This document shows, in pieces, positions 1-6,010 of a stretch of DNA of 7,046 nt; the first letter of the stretch is position 1, and each line of letters opens with the position of its first letter. Position numbers and translations under genes: made by a program. The DNA is from Vicinamibacteria bacterium. Lineage in GTDB: Bacteria > Acidobacteriota > Vicinamibacteria > Vicinamibacterales > UBA2999. The stretch is from assembly GCA_025938035.1 (NCBI GenBank), contig JAICQE010000202.1, forward strand, positions 1 through 7,046, written 5' to 3'. A model generated the notes under the pieces. That model searched no databases. It was not told the DNA's origin and saw only the letters and a program-made list of their open reading frames with translations.

Positions 1-90
1 ATTCAGTTTCCGCTCGACCAGCCGTTGCCAGTGGCGCTGGTCAAGCGGCTGATCAAGGCGAGAGCGGCGGAGGTTCGCGCGACCCGCTGA
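1..90 (+). CDS. C-terminal end of a DUF1801 / YdhG-like protein (partial)
   Basis: Frame 1 is open from the left edge to a TGA at 88-90 and gives 29 residues, beginning IQFPLDQPLP and ending in a basic, Ala/Arg-rich tail. The pattern 'IQFPLDxPLPxxLVxxLIKxRxAE' is the characteristic C-terminal end of the DUF1801 family (small cytoplasmic alpha/beta proteins such as E. coli YdhG and B. subtilis YdhG/Fra, the latter reported as an iron chaperone). The start and most of the protein lie left of the window, so domain content and length cannot be checked. It runs toward the minus-strand PH-domain gene and is separated from it only by a 9-bp tandem repeat. The family call rests on this short tail alone; whether it handles iron here is unknown. 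Confidence 0.6.
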   Translation: MQFPLDQPLPVALVKRLIKARAAEVRATR

Positions 91-139
91 ACGACTCGAA
101 CGACTCGAACGACTCGAACGACTCGAACGACTCGAACGA
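91..139. repeat. Perfect 9-bp tandem repeat, about 5.4 copies (ACGACTCGA)
   Basis: Five exact copies of ACGACTCGA run from 91 to 135, followed by a partial copy ACGA at 136-139. The array starts at the base after the TGA of the DUF1801 gene and ends at the base before the TAA (140-142) of the convergent gene, so it fills the whole intergenic gap. The unit contains no internal complement, so it does not fold into a terminator hairpin. The last codons of the DUF1801 gene (ACC CGC TGA) resemble the unit, suggesting local slippage duplication as the origin (inference). Confidence 0.9.
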
Positions 140-580
140 TTAAGACGTCGACAGACTCTGAATACTGCGGCGGAACTCGAGCGGGTTGGCGATGTTGTGG
201 AACGTTTCGCGCACGCCGCCGGTGCCGGTCAGCGTGATCGTGCCGAAGTTGAAGATGCGTCCGGTGAGGCTCTGGTCGACGGAGATCGCTTCCACCTGCC
301 GAATCAGCAACTCGAGCGTGCGCCGCTGAATGAGACCGACCTTGATGATCACGCGCTTGCTCGTGACGCCGAACTCCGACGTGGTGCGTTCCAGCCAGGG
401 CGGCACTGCCATCAACAGGCCCACCCCACCGATGATCGCCCCAACCATCGGCTGTAAGACGGTCAGCACGACCAGGCCGACGACGACCACCGCGATCGCC
501 TTGAGAAACACGATCCAGTGCAGACGCGCACGCTGGACCACAGCCTCACCGGGCAACAGATTCGCTTCGATGTATCCCAT
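140..580 (-). CDS. Bacterial PH-domain (bPH_2, DUF304-like) membrane protein
   Basis: The 146-residue protein has two membrane segments (about 22-42 and 44-60) followed by a cytoplasmic bacterial PH domain (about 62-140). Family marks are a short N-terminus ending in LLPGEAVV, an arginine/histidine before the first helix, then 'TSEFGVTSKRVIIKVGLIQRRT', 'VEAISVDQSLTGRIFNFGTI' and the closing 'TGTGGVRETFHNIANPLEFRRSI'. Length and layout are typical of short bPH_2 proteins, whose role is not established. I chose ATG at 580 rather than the longer open frame to 679 because the protein family begins there, AGGAAG stands five bases upstream (586-591), and the ATG overlaps the stop of the preceding gene (TAATG), a usual sign of translational coupling. 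It is the last gene of the minus-strand run and ends against the 9-bp repeat. No terminator hairpin is visible after it. Confidence 0.88.
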   Translation of the reverse strand: MGYIEANLLPGEAVVQRARLHWIVFLKAIAVVVVGLVVLTVLQPMVGAIIGGVGLLMAVPPWLERTTSEFGVTSKRVIIKVGLIQRRTLELLIRQVEAISVDQSLTGRIFNFGTITLTGTGGVRETFHNIANPLEFRRSIQSLSTS

Positions 581-1428
581 TACTGCTTCCTGTGGAGATT
601 GAGCGTCACGTGGTTGGTCCCTTCCTTCGAAACGAACGACTGCTGCAGAAATTCGCCGCTGAATCCGGCCGGCACCCATCCTTCAGTCGCGTAACGGAAG
701 AGCGTGGCGAGATAGACGCCCTGCAGCGTCGAGAAGAACACCGTCAGCGCGATCGCACCGGCCACGAACAGCCCAATCCCCGCCGGGCGTCCGGCGAACA
801 GGGCCACCGCGGCCGCAATCGCCATCAACGCCACCCACATGACGAGCGCGGCGAGACCGACGGTCACTGGGACCGCGATGCTCTCGCCCCACGTCTCCTT
901 GAAGACGCTCACGGATCGAGTGAACGAATCGCGAATCGATCGCTCCTCCAGCACGAGCACCGGCACGATGAAGAACGTCGCCAGCGACCACGCGATGCCG
1001 AGCACCCTCGTGAGCAGTTGGCCGAGAAAACCGGCCTTGTCGTGGATCGCGCGGATGACAGTGCCGACCGTCGCGGCAACGAGCGCCCACGCGACGATCG
1101 ACCCGATTCGCCGTCCGGCAGCCGACAACGCCGATCCCACAGTCGGATCACCACCGCGCATCCGCTCGGTCGCACCAGCGACTACGGCTGCCTGGAAGAA
1201 GATGCCGACCGTATAGACGACGACGAACAGCAGAAAGAGGGGGGCGTAGGTGTCGAAGCCGCCAGCCCGCACAACTGACGGCGTCAGACCGAAGCCGAAA
1301 GCGAAGCTCAGGGCCACGCTGATATTGATGACACCCGCGATTAACGGCAACACCATCAGCTCCTTGTCGTGCAGGAGAATCCGGTACGACTGCGTGACGA
1401 TGTCGAAGCTTCGGCTGAGACGTTCCAT
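580..1428 (-). CDS. DUF6159 family six-helix integral membrane protein
   Basis: The 282-residue protein has about six hydrophobic segments (roughly 27-48, 62-86, 107-126, 143-163, 185-212 and 215-240). It shows the marks of DUF6159: an N-terminal 'SYRILLHDKELMVLPLIAG' block, 'FFQAAVVAGATERMRGGDPT' at 77-96, 'GSIVAWALVAATVGTVIRAI' at 109-128, 'AWSLATFFIVPVLVLE' at 146-161, and 'SVSVFKETWGE' at 172-182. Function of this family is unknown. The start ATG at 1428 is preceded by GGGGAG with four bases spacing (1433-1438); the open frame to 1473 would add 15 residues with no family match. Its TAA overlaps the ATG of the bPH gene by one base, so the two are probably coupled in translation. It lies 60 bases after the CPBP protease gene, with a perfect hairpin in that gap. 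Confidence 0.88.
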   Translation of the reverse strand: MERLSRSFDIVTQSYRILLHDKELMVLPLIAGVINISVALSFAFGFGLTPSVVRAGGFDTYAPLFLLFVVVYTVGIFFQAAVVAGATERMRGGDPTVGSALSAAGRRIGSIVAWALVAATVGTVIRAIHDKAGFLGQLLTRVLGIAWSLATFFIVPVLVLEERSIRDSFTRSVSVFKETWGESIAVPVTVGLAALVMWVALMAIAAAVALFAGRPAGIGLFVAGAIALTVFFSTLQGVYLATLFRYATEGWVPAGFSGEFLQQSFVSKEGTNHVTLNLHRKQ

Positions 1429-1451
1429 CGCGCTCCCCAGACATCCGGCGG

Positions 1452-1469
1452 GTCCGCCAGAAGGCGGAC
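1452..1469 (-). other. Perfect stem-loop between the CPBP and DUF6159 genes
   Basis: Arms GTCCGCC (1452-1458) and GGCGGAC (1463-1469) are perfect complements around a four-base loop. It sits between the CPBP stop (1489-1491) and the DUF6159 ribosome-binding site (1433-1438). No T-run follows in either direction, so it is not a typical rho-independent terminator. It may stabilise or process the transcript, or be one copy of a dispersed palindromic repeat; both are inference. Confidence 0.6.
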
Positions 1470-1488
1470 ACAACGACGGTGGGCGGTA

Positions 1489-2334
1489 TTATGCCTGCGC
1501 CGCAAGCCGCAGACGACGGACGGCTCGATACCCGGCAACCGTCAGGCCCGTGAGCATGGCCAGCGACGCAATCGCGACTAGAAAGCCTCCGTCCACGCCT
1601 GTTTCGCGAATCAGCGCCGGTGGCGATGACGACAGCTGCCATTCGGGACGGCCCGTCATCCAGAGTCGCCCGAGCGACCAGATGTCGCCGCCAACATGAA
1701 GGACGAGCGAAGGCAGGATGGAGTTCGCCGCCCACGTCAGCCCGCCGTATACCGCCGCGACGGCGATGTAATACGGCAGCATCACCAGGACGCTGTCCGG
1801 ATGATTCGGGAAGTGCAGCAGCCCGAACATCGTCCCGTTGACGAGAATCGCCAGCGGCAGGCCGTAGCGCTCTTCGATCGGCGTCTGCATGTAGCCGCGA
1901 AAGGCTGCTTCCTCCGTCACCCCCGCAACCACGGACGCCATCGTCAACAGCACGAGCATCGTAACGGCCGGCATGCCTGCGGGCGTAGGAATCTGCGCTG
2001 ATTGCGGGAGCGGCACCAGCCGCGCCATGACGGTAATCAGGGCGAAGAGCGCGCCGAAGCCGACCAGACCAGCAACGAGCGCCACCGGCCAGAGATCGCC
2101 GGAGAGCGCGTTCGCCCGAAGGTCGTGACGACGTGTGGCCGCGTGTTCCGGCGATCCCCAGTCGCCGCGGATGAATGTCCAGTAGCCCCAGAGATACGCG
2201 GCCATCGGCAACGCAGCCCACGGCACGCTCACGCCGACGCGCAGGTTCAACGGCGCCAGCATGAACCCCCACGGCAGGCTGCCCGCGAAGAGGACCGCGA
2301 CACCGACCATCACCGCAGTGACGATCGTCGTCAC
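1489..2334 (-). CDS. CPBP family intramembrane metalloprotease (Abi/Rce1-like)
   Basis: The 281-residue, strongly hydrophobic protein carries the three CPBP (PF02517) motifs: 'TEEAAFRGYMQ' with E141, E142 and R146 (EExxxR), 'FGLLH' with F170 and H174 (FxxxH), and 'HVGGD' with H213 and D217 (HxxxN/D). In the family these glutamate and histidine residues form the metal-dependent active site inside the membrane, as in Rce1 prenyl-protein endopeptidase. Members act in CAAX-type processing, bacteriocin immunity or other envelope roles; the substrate here cannot be read. About 120 residues of N-terminal helices precede the catalytic domain. The start is uncertain: GTG at 2334 is the first start in the open frame, ATG at 2310 is an alternative, and neither has a clear ribosome-binding site. 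It follows the amidase stop by 81 bases and probably shares its transcript. Confidence 0.87.
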   Translation of the reverse strand: MTTIVTAVMVGVAVLFAGSLPWGFMLAPLNLRVGVSVPWAALPMAAYLWGYWTFIRGDWGSPEHAATRRHDLRANALSGDLWPVALVAGLVGFGALFALITVMARLVPLPQSAQIPTPAGMPAVTMLVLLTMASVVAGVTEEAAFRGYMQTPIEERYGLPLAILVNGTMFGLLHFPNHPDSVLVMLPYYIAVAAVYGGLTWAANSILPSLVLHVGGDIWSLGRLWMTGRPEWQLSSSPPALIRETGVDGGFLVAIASLAMLTGLTVAGYRAVRRLRLAAQA

Positions 2335-2415
2335 AGGGCCTGCAGCAGTGCGAGCGCAAGTGCGGCGCGATCATGTCCGGCCGGCGGCGCTACGGCGGTC
2401 AGGCCGAGGATCGCC

Positions 2416-3948
2416 TCAGATGATGGCAGGACGCCTCTTGCCGTGCTGCGTGGTCTGTTCGAAGACGTGCGCGAGCTGCAGAACGCTCCATTCGTCGCGA
2501 TGGCGGCCGACGATCTGCAGCCCGACCGGGAGTCCGGCCTTCGTAAAGCCTGCGGGCACGGAGATCGCCGGGTTCGACATGAAGCTCACATACCAGCACG
2601 AGCGCATCCAGTCGATGTAGGTAGTCATCGCCGTGCCGGCGATGCTCGTCGGATACGGGATGCTGACGTCGAAGGGCACGACTTGCGTGACGGGAAGGAT
2701 GAAGTAGTCGTACTTCTCGAACAACTGACGGCTCTGGTCGTACATCTGCGTCTGGCGCGCGATCGCGCGGCCGACATCTGCGGCCGTGAGACGCTCGGCC
2801 TGGGCGACCTCGAACTTGATCGTGTCCTTCACCCATTCCGGCCGCTCGCGAACCAGCGCGGAGTTCTGCGCGTAGCTCGATGTGTATCGCAGCGTGGCAA
2901 ACGCGTCCGCCACGCCCGTGAAGTCTGGTTCCGCTTCCTCGACAGCACACCCGAGCGCCTCGAACACGCGCCGTGTTGAATCGACCACCGTACGGATCTC
3001 CGGTTCGAACGGAACCCCGCCGAGGCCCTTCCACCACGCCACGCGCACACCCTTGAAATCGCGGCCCAGCGGCGCACGGAAGCGGGCGCCGTCTTCCCCG
3101 TTCGTCAGCGGGCCACGCGAATCCGGGCCTGCGAGCGCGCTGAGAAACAGCGCCGCGTCCGCAACGGAGCGAGCCATCGGGCCCGACACCGACAGCGGCG
3201 ACCAGCTATTGGTTTCGGTCGGGACTCGACCGGGCGACGGACGCAGACCCACGACGTTGCAGAACGCGGCAGGGTTCCGCAGCGAGCCGCCGACGTCCGT
3301 ACCGTCGGCGATTGGGACCATCCCGCACGCCAGCGCGACCGCGGCACCGCCGCTGCTGCCACCACAGGTCCTGGTCAGGTCATACGGATTCAGGGTTGCC
3401 CCAAATACCTCGTTGAACGTCTGGGAGCCGGCGCCGAGCTCCGGCGTATTCGTCTTGCCGACGGTGATGGCGCCCGCCGCGCGCATGCGAGTCACGATCA
3501 GCGCGTCGCGGGTGGGAACGGTGTCGCGATAGAACCGCGAACCCCTGGTGGTCCTGATGCCGGCGGTATCGACGAGATCCTTGTGCGCGACCGGCAGGCC
3601 GTGCAGCGGACCGGGCGTGCCACCTTTCGCCACGAGGTCGTCCGCGCGCGCGGCGTCGGCCATCGCGCGATCGGCCACGAGGGTGACGATCGCGTTCACC
3701 TTCGGATTGACCCGTTCAATGCGAGCCAGGTGGGCGCTCATGACGTCGCGGGCGGACAGGTCCTTGCGGCGAACGCGCGCAGTCAACTCGATCGCGCTCA
3801 GGTCGCACAGCTCGTCGCGTCCGGCAGGGGACTGGCTCACACCGCTCCCCTGAGCGCTCGCTGCCGCCGGCAGGGCGTGCAGCGCGCCGGCGACTGCCGC
3901 AATGCCAATGCGCTGCCCGAACGTCCGGCGATCGATGCTGTCAGCCAT
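2416..3948 (-). CDS. Tat-exported amidase, amidase-signature (AS) family
   Basis: This 510-residue protein is an amidase-signature hydrolase (PF01425), cleaving a carboxamide to acid and amine or ammonia. The family's Ser-cisSer-Lys triad is complete: K123 in 'VAHKDLVDT', S198 in 'CGGSSGGAA' and nucleophile S222 in 'GTDVGGSLRNPAA'. The spacings (75 and 24 residues) equal those of FAAH and GatA. The N-terminus has a twin-arginine motif (DRRTFGQ, residues 6-12), a hydrophobic stretch and an Ala-rich cleavage region near 28-33, so export in folded form by Tat is likely. The signal and the lack of gatB or gatC nearby argue against a GatA role in tRNA amidation. ATG at 3948 directly follows an in-frame TGA, so it is the first possible start; the ribosome-binding site is weak. 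It follows the ABM gene by 63 bases, suggesting one operon. The substrate is unknown. Confidence 0.92.
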   Translation of the reverse strand: MADSIDRRTFGQRIGIAAVAGALHALPAAASAQGSGVSQSPAGRDELCDLSAIELTARVRRKDLSARDVMSAHLARIERVNPKVNAIVTLVADRAMADAARADDLVAKGGTPGPLHGLPVAHKDLVDTAGIRTTRGSRFYRDTVPTRDALIVTRMRAAGAITVGKTNTPELGAGSQTFNEVFGATLNPYDLTRTCGGSSGGAAVALACGMVPIADGTDVGGSLRNPAAFCNVVGLRPSPGRVPTETNSWSPLSVSGPMARSVADAALFLSALAGPDSRGPLTNGEDGARFRAPLGRDFKGVRVAWWKGLGGVPFEPEIRTVVDSTRRVFEALGCAVEEAEPDFTGVADAFATLRYTSSYAQNSALVRERPEWVKDTIKFEVAQAERLTAADVGRAIARQTQMYDQSRQLFEKYDYFILPVTQVVPFDVSIPYPTSIAGTAMTTYIDWMRSCWYVSFMSNPAISVPAGFTKAGLPVGLQIVGRHRDEWSVLQLAHVFEQTTQHGKRRPAII

Positions 3949-4011
3949 TCACTGCCGCACTGAAGGCGTAGCTTCCGCCGCGAGGGGAAGTCTGAACCGA
4001 CCACGACCACG

Positions 4012-4695
4012 TCACTCGACCCGTCGATAGACCCGCTCGTCGAGAGGGCTGCCGGAGACCGGCTGCACCTCGTCGCGGTACTGCTTCGTGTGAGCGGCCG
4101 CCGCATGGCGATCGAGCGCCTGCTGATCCGCCCACACTTCGACAACCGTGAAGTGGTTGGCGCGGGCGGTGTGCTGGGTGACGTCGAAGCGGAGACACCC
4201 CGGCTCGGCGCGGCTCGCCTCCGCCAGTTTTGTGAGCATCGAAGGGACGTCTACCTTCCCACCCCCGCCGATGTCGACGTGGCTGACGACGATGACGGCG
4301 TTGCGGCCGGCGGCGCCGCGCGGCGGCGCGACGCTCAAGGTCCTGTACGGTCGCTGGTCGTAGCCACTCGTGCGAATCGATTGCAATGAGTCGTTCAGCG
4401 CCAGGATGGACGCGTTCGACTGGTGGACGTCGAGGGCCGCCTGGTCGCGCCACGTTTCGACGACGGCAAAGTGGCCGGGCCGGCCGATCTGCTCGAACAT
4501 CTCGGCCGCTACAAAGCCTGCCTCTCGCCCCGATGCCTCCCGATACGCGTGAAACGCCTTTGCCGCGTGCGCCGCGCTGGACGGCGTCACTTCGAAATAC
4601 GCGACGGCGTAGCGGGTTGCGTCGGCTGCCTGAGCCATCCCGACGGCCGACACGGATATAACGACGGCCAACGCGCGCAGTAGTTGGCGAATCAT
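4012..4695 (-). CDS. Exported protein with two tandem ABM (antibiotic biosynthesis monooxygenase) domains
   Basis: The 227-residue protein starts with a Sec-type signal peptide (basic MIRQLLR, hydrophobic 8-20, likely cleavage after AQA at 23). Two ABM-like ferredoxin folds (PF03992) follow, at about 28-118 and 132-226. Each has the family core: 'HFAVVETWRDQAALDVH' (75-91) and 'HFTVVEVWADQQALDRH' (181-197). The second domain is the more typical, with 'PGCLRFDV' before the core and 'HTKQYRDEV' after it. Single-domain relatives include cofactor-free quinol monooxygenases such as YgiN and haem-degrading IsdG-type enzymes; secreted two-domain forms are less studied. ATG at 4695 is chosen over 4728 because GGAAG lies four bases upstream and the signal peptide then begins properly. 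It is the first gene of the minus-strand run and is divergent from the FAD oxidoreductase, 57 bases away. Activity and substrate are not deducible. Confidence 0.82.
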   Translation of the reverse strand: MIRQLLRALAVVISVSAVGMAQAADATRYAVAYFEVTPSSAAHAAKAFHAYREASGREAGFVAAEMFEQIGRPGHFAVVETWRDQAALDVHQSNASILALNDSLQSIRTSGYDQRPYRTLSVAPPRGAAGRNAVIVVSHVDIGGGGKVDVPSMLTKLAEASRAEPGCLRFDVTQHTARANHFTVVEVWADQQALDRHAAAAHTKQYRDEVQPVSGSPLDERVYRRVE

Positions 4696-4752
4696 CTGAC
4701 TTCCATGAAACCGGCTGAATCCTAGCATGCGCCGGGCTATCCTCCGTCTGCG
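4696..4752. promoter_or_regulatory. Divergent promoter region between the ABM and FAD oxidoreductase genes
   Basis: Only 57 bases separate the two divergent start codons, so both promoters must lie here or inside the coding regions. Candidate -10 boxes are TATCCT at 4738-4743 for the plus strand and TAGGAT (plus-strand 4719-4724) for the minus strand; neither has a good -35 partner. The plus-strand candidate would place the transcript start almost at the ATG. Location is firm, the boxes are weak guesses. Confidence 0.4.
4700..4704 (-). promoter_or_regulatory. Ribosome-binding site that sets the ABM gene start
   Basis: GGAAG on the minus strand, four bases before ATG at 4695. The alternative ATG at 4728 would place this site inside the coding region and has no comparable purine run ahead of it, so 4695 is preferred. 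Confidence 0.6.
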
Positions 4753-5964
4753 ATGAGCGCATCCCGCACGGCGGAGGCGGTGATCGCAGGCGCCGGGATC
4801 GGCGGAGTTGCCGCCGCGTACCAGCTTGCGGTGCGCGCCGGCGTCTCCCGCGTGGTGATTGTCGATCCGCGGGAGCCGCTCTCGCTCACTACCAGCAGAG
4901 GCTTCGAAGGCTATCGTAACTTCTGGCCGGGGCCGGACGACACAATGATGCGCTTCATGGACCGCAGCATCGATCTGCTGGAGGCGCTCGACCACGAGAG
5001 CGGACACGCGTTCGCCCTGAACCGCCGCGGCTACGTATTTCTCACCGCCGACCCGGCGGAGGCGGAACGTCTCCGGGCAACGGCCACTCCCACCACGGAG
5101 TTTCTCGCGCACGGGCCGGGAATCCGCGCGCGCTATCCCTTCGTCACCGATCGCGTCGTCGCGATGCTGCACGCACGCCGCGCCGGATATATGAACGCAC
5201 TCGCCCTTGGCCGCTGGCTGCTGGAGCGAGCGGTTCGGCACGGCGTCGATATCGTTCGAGACGAAGTGAGCGACGTGATCGTCGAACACGGTGGGTTTAA
5301 TGGCGTGCGGCTCGCATCCGGCGGCCGCATCGACGCGCGGTCGTTCGTGCTGGCCGCAGGGCCGCGGCTGCCGGAGTGGGTCCAGAGGCTCGATCTCAAC
5401 CTGCCGGTCGTCAACGAATTGCACGGCAAGATCTCATTCGAAGACGACTCCGGCGTCGTCCCGAGGGACGCGCCGATGATGATCTGGAACGACCCCGTGG
5501 AGATTGCCGGGCTCGGCACCTTTCCCGCGGGCGTTCATCTGCGCCCGCGCGGGGAGCGCTCGGTGCTCGGCATCTGGACCTACGACACGCGCATAGAGGA
5601 GGCGCGCGCTGATCCGGTCTTTCCGCCGCAGTACGCCGAAATCGTGCTTGCCGGCCTGGCGGTGATGATTCCCGGGCTCGCCGCCTACCGCGGCGCCAGA
5701 GCAACGGTCGACGGCGGCTACTACTGCAAGACGCCCGACAACCGGCCCCTCGTCGGGCCCACGACAATCGCCGGCGTCTTTCTGCTCGGCGCGCTGTCCG
5801 GCTTCGGCGTTATGGCCTCGCAGGCCGCGGCTGAACTCGTCGCCGGGCACGTCCTCGAACAGCCGCTCCCTGGTTATGCGGCGGCGTTTCTCCCGGGACG
5901 ATTCGCCGATGCGGCGTATCGGCGAGGGCTCGCGGGCGCCGACGCGAGACACGGACAGCTATAG
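4753..5964 (+). CDS. FAD-dependent oxidoreductase, DAO family (sarcosine/amino-acid oxidase-like)
   Basis: The 403-residue protein is a DAO-fold (PF01266) flavoenzyme. The N-terminal Rossmann motif GAGIGG lies at 13-18, with the acidic D38 ending the second strand (VVIVDPRE) for the FAD ribose. 'YRNFWPGPDDTMMRFMDRSI' (54-73) and 'LNRRGYVFLTADP' (89-101) match a subgroup of soluble FAD oxidoreductases. 'SFVLAAGPRLP' (197-207) is the second dinucleotide-contact strand. The C-terminal 'TPDNRPLVGP' (327-336) and 'LLGALSGFGVMASQAAAELVAG' block (344-365) are the usual flavin-closing motif. Such enzymes oxidise C-N bonds of amino acids or amines to an imine, passing electrons to oxygen or another acceptor; the substrate here is unknown. 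No signal peptide is seen, so it is probably cytoplasmic. ATG at 4753 has no clear ribosome-binding site, which may mean a leaderless message. It is the only complete plus-strand gene. Confidence 0.9.
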   Translation: MSASRTAEAVIAGAGIGGVAAAYQLAVRAGVSRVVIVDPREPLSLTTSRGFEGYRNFWPGPDDTMMRFMDRSIDLLEALDHESGHAFALNRRGYVFLTADPAEAERLRATATPTTEFLAHGPGIRARYPFVTDRVVAMLHARRAGYMNALALGRWLLERAVRHGVDIVRDEVSDVIVEHGGFNGVRLASGGRIDARSFVLAAGPRLPEWVQRLDLNLPVVNELHGKISFEDDSGVVPRDAPMMIWNDPVEIAGLGTFPAGVHLRPRGERSVLGIWTYDTRIEEARADPVFPPQYAEIVLAGLAVMIPGLAAYRGARATVDGGYYCKTPDNRPLVGPTTIAGVFLLGALSGFGVMASQAAAELVAGHVLEQPLPGYAAAFLPGRFADAAYRRGLAGADARHGQL

Positions 5965-5969
5965 GGTGA

Positions 5970-6010
5970 ACGGCGTTCCAGTGTCTGCCGGAACGCCTTG
6001 ACGGCGTTCC
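5970..6010. terminator. Possible two-way terminator: three-arm repeat between convergent genes
   Basis: The arm GGCGTTCC occurs at 5972-5979 and again at 6003-6010, with its complement GGAACGCC between them at 5990-5997. The middle arm can pair left (8 bp, 10-base loop), right after the plus-strand oxidoreductase stop, or right (8 bp, 5-base loop), right after the minus-strand cyclase stop (TAA, 6011-6013). The two outer arms are 10-bp direct copies (ACGGCGTTCC). No T-run follows either hairpin, so termination strength is uncertain. Confidence 0.5.

Noticed and set aside
91..139. Repeat array as a CRISPR or integration site
   Set aside because: The unit is only 9 bp with no spacers, no cas genes, no tRNA and no integrase in the window.
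580..679. N-terminal extension of the PH-domain protein (start at 679)
   Set aside because: The added 33 residues overlap the end of DUF6159 in another frame and are unlike the family; ATG at 580 has a good ribosome-binding site and stop-start overlap.
1148..2374. 408-codon minus-strand frame overlapping the CPBP gene
   Set aside because: It is rich in Arg, Ala, Gly and Cys with no domain, and lies out of frame over the CPBP and DUF6159 genes, which both have clear family motifs.
2335..2415. Terminator or promoter between the amidase and CPBP genes
   Set aside because: Only a 4-bp stem near the amidase stop and short GC palindromes are visible; no T-run and no convincing -10/-35 pair.
2002..2979. 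325-codon plus-strand frame opposite the CPBP gene and amidase
   Set aside because: Low-complexity Arg/His/Asp-rich translation antisense to well-supported genes; no ribosome-binding site or family match.
2416..3948. Amidase as GatA of the tRNA amidotransferase
   Set aside because: The catalytic core is shared by the whole family, but a Tat signal and absence of gatB or gatC point to a stand-alone exported amidase.
4012..5424. Open frame of 470 codons on the minus strand that would extend the ABM protein far upstream
   Set aside because: The extra part is antisense to the FAD oxidoreductase, has no recognisable domain, and lies ahead of a good signal peptide and ribosome-binding site at 4695. 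Long antisense frames are expected in GC-rich codon use.
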